NCBI GenBank assembly: GCA_903813345.2
Contig: CAIIXF020000012.1
Coordinates: 19,663,520-19,727,519, forward strand
Direction: 5' to 3'
Length of the DNA: 64,000 nt
From: Owenia fusiformis
Taxonomy: Eukaryota > Annelida > Polychaeta > Sabellida > Oweniidae
In this document: piece by piece, positions 56,551 through 64,000 of the stretch
Layout: each line of letters starts with the position of its first letter
Position numbering within the stretch: position 1 is the first letter of the stretch
The notes under the pieces: generated by a model
Database searches by the model: none
Told to the model about the DNA's origin: nothing
What the model saw: only the letters and a program-made list of their open reading frames with translations
Translations under genes and position numbers: made by a program

Positions 56551-56856
56551 TTTTTTCTTTTTTTTTCTTTTTTTTTTTTAAAATATTTATTCAAGTTTTA
56601 GATTTACATTATAATATAAGGTTACATAATAGTACAGTTAATACAAATATAATTAGGGTCGCTCATTTCTTTATAAGAAAGTATATAAGGGGGGTTTACA
56701 GGGGAGGGGAGAGGCTATAATACTAGATCTAAGTATAGTGGGTCAAAACATCAAAATGTGAGAGTTTGGTTTTTCTATTTGGGTCTTCTTTTTTACCCCC
56801 TTTCTGGCTCTGTATGTATGTTTTGTAGTATTTGGTTTCCAGCTCAGAAAGGGGGG

Positions 56857-57381
56857 TTATACATAATTTTCTATCATTGAATTTATAAGAATCCATTTTC
56901 TGTCATGCAATTCTTCTTGTCCATGTGTTTTTGCAATATATTTGTCAGCCTTCTTTTCTCTTATTAAGTATCTTTGAAAAGCATTTATGGTAGGTGTTTT
57001 TTCTTCCAATTTATTAATGTACATGAATCTCTTTATGAGTAAGGTTGCTAGGTTTTGGCTGAGAGACAATCTTGGAGATCCTAACATAAAAGCTTGGTCA
57101 TCAGGTATCTCTTCATTCAGGATTCTGTAGCATTGTTGTTTGAAATCTTCCATCACTTGGCATTTCAGGAAACCATGTTCTATATCGTCTATTTGGTTGC
57201 TATTGCACAGTACGCATGTTTGGGTTTTTACTTTTTTCATTTTGAAAAGTATTTTTCTGAAGTATATTGCCCTATTTAGTATCCTATATTGAAAATATTT
57301 CATTTTCGTATCTTTTGTCAGTTTGTTTATTAGATTATATATTTTTTCCATTCTATGTCTTTTTGAAAGTAGTCTCTCCAT
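56857..57381 (-). pseudogene. LINE ORF2 C-terminal part with zinc knuckle
   Basis: Continues the RT frame after a frameshift near 57340. It contains CVLCNSNQIDDIEHGFLKC (CxxC, x8, H, x4, C), the C-terminal Cys/His motif of L1/Tx1-type ORF2 proteins, followed by ~100 residues to the stop. Part of the 56551-58517 insertion. Confidence 0.8.
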
Positions 57382-58517
57382 TTGGTTTGACCTGTAGGGG
57401 TCTTTTGCTTGAACTTTTTGCTGAGCTTTTTGTACGTTTTTTTATTGTCCCATGTTTTTAATCTCTCAATATTATCTTCATCATCTTGTAAGTTGGTGTT
57501 TGCCATTAGGGTTTTCCACCTTGGTGGTATGCATCTTATAACAGTGTGGTAGTTGAGAAAGGTCTGGTTTTGTAAATTATATTGATTTCTTAGTTGATCA
57601 TAACTTTTCAAGTGACCATTTTGGTATAAGTGTTTAATTCTTGTTATACCTTTCCTTTCCCATTCTTTATTTTGAAGCGGGTTTTTGTTTTGCTTTATAC
57701 ATTCATTGTTCCATATGATTTCATTGGAGGGGTTGTCAATATCCTGTTCTTTTATATATTTTACCTCGTGCCATATTTTAAGAACTTCATCCAAGCTTTT
57801 CAAATTAGTTGTAATTACATCAGACTTGTAAGGGTTTTCAATGTTATACTCTAAAATGTTATTGTCTCTGTTTTTGTCTAGTTTGCTCATCCAGATTCTT
57901 TTCCATTTACTGTTGCAATCTTCATCTTTTAGTTTACGCAGCCATTTTAGCTTTAGGTTTTTTGCATACGATTCAAGGTGTGTCATATCTAGTCCTCCTT
58001 CTTCTGTTGTTCTCCTAAGCGTTGCTCTTGCAATTTTGTCATTTTTATTTGACCATATAAAGTTGTAGAGGAGATCTTCTAGGTCTTTTAATGTGTTGTC
58101 TTGTGGTATTGGAACTGTTGTCAAAACGTATGAAAGTTGGGACTGAATTAAGGACTTTATTTCACATATTTTACCAACTGGCGTTAGAGATCTTTCTTTC
58201 CATGTTTTAATTAAATTCTTAATCTTCTGTATAGGTTTTTCTAAGTTGGCTTTCCCTATAGGTCTCCCATCCAATGGAATTGTAATTCCCAGGACCTTGA
58301 TTTCAGTTTTTTCTAGTTTTGTGCCTACCTCATTGCATATGTTTTCTGCCTCTGCTGTTATAGCTCTGGTACTTTCTCCTAGTATACCTATCTTTGTTTT
58401 TTCTTTATTTATCTTTAGTCCTGAAACTTTACCAAATTTTTCAAGCATGTCTACGGAGGGTTTAATTGATGCTTTGTCATTTAGGTACAACACTGTGTCA
58501 TCGGCATACTGTGACAC
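57330..58517 (-). pseudogene. LINE reverse transcriptase fragment (from YADD onward)
   Basis: A 395-residue open stretch beginning at SQYADDTVLYL, the catalytic A/YADD motif of non-LTR reverse transcriptases. GLKINKEKTKIGILG and KVLGITIPLDG (thumb) follow, then a long basic connector. The palm motifs before YADD are missing because the copy is 5'-truncated. The first Met is not a real start. A frameshift separates it from the C-terminal part. Few lesions are visible, so the insertion is fairly recent. Confidence 0.85.
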
Positions 58518-58529
58518 TTTTCATTCTTT
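58518..58529. repeat. Target-site duplication, 5' side of LINE
   Basis: TTTTCATTCTTT, identical to 56539-56550. Confidence 0.9.
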
Positions 58530-58661
58530 GTTGCCATTTTCAGGCTTTTACTTATTTTGTGCCTAAAATTTTCATGAGAAAGGCAATTTATTCTTGAACT
58601 CATTCCCTTATAAATTGAGCTAGAAAATAGATTTACATTTCATGGCAACTACATGTATCTA

Positions 58662-59215
58662 CAGGGTGTCAAATAAGTCCCGTCCCCCCTGCTACAGCTA
58701 AAACCTTAATAGACAGTACCTAGTGTGATATACCATTGGAAAGATCATCATGTTAACTCACCAACTCTCAAGTTTTTTGGATGTTTACCCATATTTTTAT
58801 GATGTCCTTTATAGTTAACATAACCTCCTTTAAGCAGCTTTTTGAGTCAAAATGACAAGGATTTGGCCTCAGAAATATGTCAAAAAGTTAATCTTTTTCA
58901 CTTTCCACTTGTTACAAAAAGGTTTTCACCACTTTCCTTGCACCTCTTTTTTCTACACATCTAATCCTATCCAGAAATTGGTTAAATTCATTGCCATGTA
59001 CATATTTAGTCATCTTTTGGTCCTTTGACCTTTCTTATACCCGATTCTTAAAATCCTGCCAAATTGCCATGTTTCTAGGCCTATGGTCACTTCAATTGAT
59101 ACAATGTAAAAATTTGTGAGATTGATTGACATGTGTTGAATATATGCTTATCAACGTAACTTTGGAAGACCTTTCCATTTCCAATGATATATCACACTTG
59201 ATACCAAATGGGAGA
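58662..59215. mobile_element. Partial CAGGGTGT-family foldback
   Basis: Starts CAGGGTGTCAAATAAGTCCC after TA, as in the right end at 39447. Its inner part (AGTGTGATATACCATTGGAAAGATC, ~58730) is inverted near 59169-59200 (CTTTCCATTTCCAATGATATATCACACTTG). The matching outer right end is missing, so the copy is incomplete. Confidence 0.55.
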
Positions 59216-60689
59216 TATTAGCATAGATTTATTGATGCTGATCTAATATGGCATTTTTTAGCGTCTTTATTCGATATTTTTAATTTCATGTTTGAAATTA
59301 AAATTTTCTTGTTTGAATTTTCACTTATCAATTCAAACTTTCAAATTTTTGTCCAATTATTTCAATTCTATGATTGATAATCCATATTTCTTGTTTGATA
59401 TTACACTTTTTAATTCAAACTTTCAAAAGCTTTTGTTCAATTTTAGTAATGTTGTTTAAAAATAAATCTTCAGTGTTTGATATTTTAAATGAGCAATTTC
59501 ACATCTATGAACTGCGATAAACAGCTTCGAAAAGGGAAAATTAAACATCAAACACCAAAAATTAAGATGCCAAACGCTGAAAAAATCTTTAATTGCAAGA
59601 TCAATAATAGCTTCGATGTTCATGATTAAACTAAAAATTCCAAATACTTCCTTCAATTTCCGATCCAAAAGTTCAAACCAAAATAATAAAATGCTCGAAC
59701 CAAAATTGTATAATATTTTTTCTATTTAAACAGTTCGGCATTCTGGAGTTTGGCATTTCAGATATAATATCATTACACATGCATAAATTCAGAAAAATAA
59801 TAGAAAATCTTGCTCTCACATTTTTTCCACTCCAGAAGTAAATATTGATATAATACGCATGCGCAAGATAACTTGCGGAATGCCGAACAGTTTGAATAGA
59901 AAAATAAGAAATGCCAAATAGTTTGAATAGAAAAATGAAAAGTTCGAATAAGAAAAATGTATATATCAAATACCAAAATGAAAAGTCCAAACATGATATG
60001 TATAAAAGTTTGTAGATAAAAGTTAGTTTGAGGTCGTGTAATTATTGCTTTGAACTATAGAAAATTGAATTTAGCATTATTTTTTCTTATTCGACGTAAG
60101 TTTTTCTAATTTTAAGTTCTTAACATTTACTTTGATTTTTTTCCTTATTTGATGTTTTTCAAAAAGTTGCTTTGATTTTAGATTTTTTTTAATTTGAAAT
60201 ATATTTTCTTATTTGATGTTTTAAGTATATTTCGACTATTTAAAATATATCAAATGTGAAACTAACATTGAATTTTGAGCCATTTCTAACACCATAATCT
60301 AAATGACCCAATAATAGATTTAATGATTATCTCCCCTCGCAAAGTGGAGAGCTGAAGCTGTCATCCTTTTAACTTGTGTTGGATAAAATAACATGTACCA
60401 ACATTCAGAAAATATGTGTAAACCGAAAAAATATAATACAAAATTGGTTTGGTTTTGCAGTTTTTAATTTTCTGAATCTGACATTTTGACTAGAACAGCT
60501 AAGCTAGTTAACAAGCCCAACTTAGTACAGTTAAGTGAGTTTGTTTATAAAAAAACAGGCGTATTTAGATTTCAATTATTTACAGAAAGTAAATTTTTTT
60601 GTCTTCAAATTTTACAAGTAACCTTGACATTGATATACATGGACTATGTCATCTGTAAAATCTAATCACATTTTTTTTATTAATTGCAG
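59216..60689. repeat. A/T-rich spacer with foldback and TTTGAA-type repeats
   Basis: Recurring TTCAAACTTTCAAA, GTTTGAATAGAAAAAT and CTTATTTGATGTTTT words occur. 59717-59745 (TTTTCTATTTAAACAGTTCGGCATTC) pairs with 59877-59905. No gene is supported. It precedes the ABCC8/9-like gene and may contain its promoter and a 5' UTR intron, which ends at the acceptor TTTATTAATTGCAG at 60689. Confidence 0.45.
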
Positions 60690-60738
60690 GAAATAGAAAG
60701 CAGGCTTCAATTCAAATCAGTCAACCACAAAGTTGAAC
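60690..60738 (+). other. 5' UTR part of the first visible ABCC8/9-like exon
   Basis: Follows a pyrimidine-rich acceptor ending TTGCAG at 60689 and runs to the ATG at 60739. The acceptor implies an upstream non-coding exon not identified here. Confidence 0.6.
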
Positions 60739-61197
60739 ATGGGTTTCTGTGGGGAAATCCCGGGTATTGACCCAAATTCTACAAATATCACGCTAAGTGT
60801 AAGTCCACTGGAAAATGAATGCTTCATTGACATGCTGAGCATAATACCACACAGCCTCTTGCTTGTCATTTCCATCCCAATTTTGATTGTCTGGAATAAA
60901 TCGCACTATGGGAGCATACCTGTCCAGTCTTGGGTCCACTTTCCAGGACACAACATCCGTTATATTCTCACGATAGCGTTGATTGTCATGAATCTTTTTG
61001 AGCTAGCAGAAGGGGTCCTTTCAGACTCCATGTACCAGGGTTTGCATCTTCATCTGTATGTTCCACATTGTGTTAGCGTCGCAGCATCTATTATGACGTT
61101 AGTATACTACCATAATGTGGAGATGTGGAACTCTCCAAGATTTCTCCTGTTGACTCTTCTATACTGGATGTCGGCTCTAACAATCAAATGTTTGAAG
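60739..61197 (+). CDS. ABCC8/ABCC9: ABCC8/ABCC9-like sulfonylurea receptor, first coding exon (TMD0)
   Basis: 153 codons, ending at a GTGAGT donor. MGFCG, NECFIDMLSIIPHSLLL, WVHFPGHNIRYILT, ELAEGVLSD, HLHLYVP and VYYHNVEMWN follow, in order, the TMD0 domain of SUR1/SUR2 (FCG, CFVDALNVVPH, WLHFPGHNLRWILT, EIAEGILSD, HLHLYMP, VYYHNIE). About four membrane helices are visible. In vertebrates SUR proteins are ABCC-family regulatory subunits of plasma-membrane KATP channels, and TMD0 binds Kir6. The start is ATG at 60739; the TTG two codons upstream is not a start. The gene is partial because it runs off the window. Confidence 0.93.
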
Positions 61198-61818
61198 GTG
61201 AGTAAGCTTAACTTTTTTATCATTGCAAATGTATGTGTTATTCTGTGGGTGACCTATGGAAAAGGAAACTGGGCATACCATATCTACTGGGTATGTCATG
61301 GATCTCAAGGATAGCAAGATGTCGTGGATTTTATCAACATTTGGATGGACTGACTTTTTCACATCAGTCCTTAGCACAGGATTTCAGTATATTCATTTTG
61401 TGTTTTCAATATTCAACAATTTGTATATGTTGTATTTACACCTTGCGAATCTCTAAAAAATCAAAAACTAAAAACTTCATAACTTTCCCTCACTTTGAAT
61501 CCAGCTTACTTTACATGGTTATCCTCAGGATTTTTTCTCAAGTGGGTGCAATTAGTTGTCATTTCTACAATTCAGATCAAAATACATGTAGGTCAAAATA
61601 TGCCTATTTTTCATGATATTCTCATTTTCAAGTGGGTGCAATTGGATTTCCAAGTGGGTGCAAGCCTGTTTTCAAAATCTCAGGTGGGTGGTGCTCCCAC
61701 TTGCTTTAATGCTGGAGAGATCACTGCTTTATATTATGTTCTCCAAAGGAAATTCTTTTTTACGATGCAATATTTTTATTTCAAAATTCTGTCCAATAAC
61801 AATCATTGAATATTTCAG
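61198..61818 (+). other. Intron between ABCC8/9-like exons 1 and 2
   Basis: Phase-0 intron with GTGAGT donor and TTTCAG acceptor. It contains three copies of CAAGTGGGTGCAA (near 61539, 61630 and 61650), a small local repeat. The frames that run through it are not coding. Confidence 0.85.
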
Positions 61819-61938
61819 GTGTTTTGCCTCTTTAAGAAGAACCTAGGCATCGTTAACCTGAGGTTTGACCTGACATGGGATGTCATTGTGGTCTACTTCT
61901 TCCTGCTCATAGTAGAGCTTAATGTACTGCGGATGTTG
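61819..61938 (+). CDS. ABCC8/ABCC9: ABCC8/ABCC9-like sulfonylurea receptor, second coding exon
   Basis: 40 codons, phase 0 on both sides, between TATTTCAG and GTAAGT. Reads VFCLFKKNLGIVNLRFDLTW, then a hydrophobic stretch ending LLIVELNVLRML. It aligns with the SUR segment around helix 5 of TMD0 (IGFSQLRFCLT..., LLLVEVNVIRVR), directly continuing exon 1. The following L0 linker, TMD1, NBD1, TMD2 and NBD2 lie beyond the window. Confidence 0.92.
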
Positions 61939-64000
61939 GTAAGTATTATATATAGTGAAATCTGTGTATGTAGAACACCTCTTGTACTTGTTCTACTTAT
62001 TGGCATGTTCCACTTTCAAAGTTCAGTTAACATTTTTAGTCAAGGGACTCTAAACATGTTCTACTATAATTCCACAGCCAATCTCTATTTGTACCCAATG
62101 GTACCATTTTAGCTATATGGTAGTGTAGTCTCAAACAGTACTGACTACAGTACCTTGAACACTATACTGCACCATACTCAAATGGTACCGGTACCACACA
62201 GTACCATGCTCTTAATGTACCATATGGTTCCGTGGTTTCAGGGTGCTGATTGTGGTGTATATGTTCTGTTTACAGCTATTTAGATGAAACTAGAAAGTTT
62301 ACTTATCAAATCCTTAATTTTTGTTTTTATAGTGAGGTAATATTATGCCATAATGTAATGTAAAATGTACCATGATATATCGTCATCATTTCTGTGAGTT
62401 TTAGGGGAGAGAAAATATGATTAGTTTCACATTAGATCCGGTGGTGAAATTGGGGGAGGCTATAGTATCTCCCATTCAAATAGTGGAGATAAATCTTACT
62501 TAAAATCACAATGAAATGAAACTATTTAAAAGGATATAAAGTGGATGCTGCCCAAATGATTTTACCCATATTATCAACATCTGGAATTCGATAATGATTT
62601 CTTGCGGAAAATTAGAAATCATAGATTAAAACCAGGTTCATTGCCTCTGAAATTCTGATATGCTCTAGTTTGAAAAACCCTTATCAACTCTAATCATCTT
62701 GGATTTCCAAGATCTGAAGATTTCATAATTGAATTCAGCTCTTATCATACATAGTAAAACCACTATTTAACACCCCTTTTTAATACACATCAAAAAATGT
62801 AATCACCTTTAGTGAATACTTTTTCATGGATCCTAAAATACTTTATGATCTGAGGGTTGATATCATGGATATACAGGCTTCCATGTTTTATAGCCAACAT
62901 AACCATTAAGCTTCAATATAAAGGGCCATTCAGCTCAATGAAATAAGTTCAACCTATAAAATCAGAAATAAAATCTTTATTGGCCATATCAAAGTGGATC
63001 TAACAATATAAAAGTGTAACAAGTACATACATACATTAGTTCTCTGTGTTCACTACATTCTTATTGTTTAACCATGTGAGACACTTATTTGAGGGCTGTA
63101 TGTATTAGTGAAAAATGTTCAAAATGTTGGTGATTCATTTTTAACCTTTATTTTCATTATAATGGTTTCTTATTGAAAGAAAATCAAGTTGCTAAACTGA
63201 CCCATTTATTGAAAATAATGAAAATCTGAAAATGATTACCTGTTTATGGAATAGAACAAGATTTTTGCTCATAATTGAGTTTTGGACTTTTTGGGTCATT
63301 TTCATAATATTTGATTCTAGTTTTACTGAAATATCAAACATAAAGCCACATTTTCAGACAATAAGTATCATAACAGACACAAACATCACATATGGGTATG
63401 GGTATATGGGTACTCTCAAGCAACCTTAAATATGACTTTGGTATATAAATGCAATAAAATAAAAAGAGGCACCAACTTAAAAGAAAAACACAGTATGAGG
63501 TCTACATGCAGTAACTAAAAGCATTGTTTTATTTTCAAATTGCTTGTACTGATAACTACCTTGATAATTATTTTTATCATATTCCTGCAAGAATGAATTT
63601 TGATCCATCATGGTATTTCACATGACTGAAGCAATACATTGGTTTAACAGTATGGCTAAAATGAATTTCTGAATACTTTGATATTACTAGAATATGTCCT
63701 CTATAAGTACAAGTACAAATGTTCCCAATGACCAAAGAATACTGTACTTGTGATTGTAAATCAGAGTGCAAGTTACCTTTGAGTAAATATTTGACACCTT
63801 CTTGTTAAACCTGTTGGTTTAGGAAAATAGCACTTTAGTTACACATTAAATAAATACACAGTTTCAGAAATGTTGATTTAGCACATATATGAGTGAATGG
63901 ACTGAATGGAATTGTTTCCCCAAGGCTTATCTAAATCAGGTCATAATGTATTTCCATGTGTGAATTATTTCAGCTCTTGTTAAGCGTTATACCCCCCCCC
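61939..64000 (+). other. Second intron of the ABCC8/9-like gene, not finished in window
   Basis: No further SUR exon (such as the conserved L0 linker) was found to the end of the window. GGTACC/TGGTACCA words recur at 62098-62230. AGAAATAAAATCTTTATTGGCC near 62964-62985 looks like a LINE 3' tail on the minus strand. Ends in a C run. Confidence 0.6.

Larger units (their letters stand above)
56551..58517 (-). mobile_element. 5'-truncated L1/Tx1-like LINE, 1967 bp
   Basis: Flanked by a perfect 12-bp duplication (56539-56550 and 58518-58529). Read on the minus strand, it starts inside the reverse transcriptase at SQYADDT and ends with AATAAA (complement at 56586-56591) and an A-rich tail interrupted by G. 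Truncation at the 5' end, poly(A) and a target duplication are the signature of target-primed reverse transcription. The endonuclease and most of the RT are missing. Confidence 0.9.

Noticed and set aside
57094-58566. Plus-strand hydrophobic frames opposite the LINE
   Set aside because: Shadows of the minus-strand reverse transcriptase coding sequence.
60733-60738. Two extra N-terminal codons before the SUR-like protein
   Set aside because: They begin with TTG; the first ATG is at 60739 and gives MGFCG, matching the family's start.
61233-61809. Open frames through the first ABCC8/9-like intron
   Set aside because: They lie between a clear donor at 61198 and acceptor at 61818 and contain local repeats.

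Overview
This is nuclear DNA of an animal, almost certainly an aquatic invertebrate. It is AT-rich, has spliceosomal introns, and carries a DUF4062-NACHT STAND gene and the 5' part of an ABCC8/ABCC9-type sulfonylurea-receptor gene. LINE, tyrosine-recombinase and MITE remains fill much of the rest. The phylum cannot be fixed from the sequence alone. Only two loci look like intact host genes; most of the window is repeats, so nearly all short open frames are incidental.

Layout. 1-6.4 kb: a possible transposase scrap, a 396-bp foldback, a tRNA-like element flanked by two TGACGTCA sites, a GGCC/poly-G patch, a probable MITE and a short tandem array. 6,429-10,443: a 4.0-kb non-autonomous DNA transposon with 67-bp terminal inverted repeats and a 5-bp target duplication. 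It carries a 1.7-kb CT-rich array and a 0.6-kb GAAC-type array. 11,174-37,711: a tandem array of 3.0-3.3-kb units. Units 1-6 form two near-identical copies of a 9.5-kb three-unit higher-order repeat, followed by a seventh unit. Older variant units lie at both edges. Each complete unit holds exon-like blocks sharing the same stop codons, six or eight copies of a ~160-bp sub-repeat with a poly-G tract, a CCAA-type minisatellite and a (TTGTA)n stretch. 38.3-38.9 kb: a diverged relative of the array exon with a stop and a poly(A) signal, possibly the end of the source gene.

39.2-49.2 kb: a transposon graveyard of two CR1/L2/Jockey-like LINE remnants (one split by a MITE, one with a deleted reverse transcriptase), a tyrosine-recombinase fossil and several foldback MITEs, including a family with CAGGGTGT ends. 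50,301-52,826 (minus): an intronless 841-residue DUF4062-NACHT protein with a Cys/His-rich C-terminus. 56,551-58,517 (minus): a 5'-truncated L1/Tx1-like LINE with poly(A) and a perfect 12-bp target duplication. 60,690-64,000 (plus): the first two visible exons of the ABCC8/9-like gene, which continues beyond the window.

The genes do not form a pathway. The NACHT protein is probably a signalling or innate-immune type STAND ATPase, and the ABCC protein probably a regulatory subunit of an ATP-sensitive potassium channel. The most unusual structure is the higher-order tandem array built from an already dead gene fragment.
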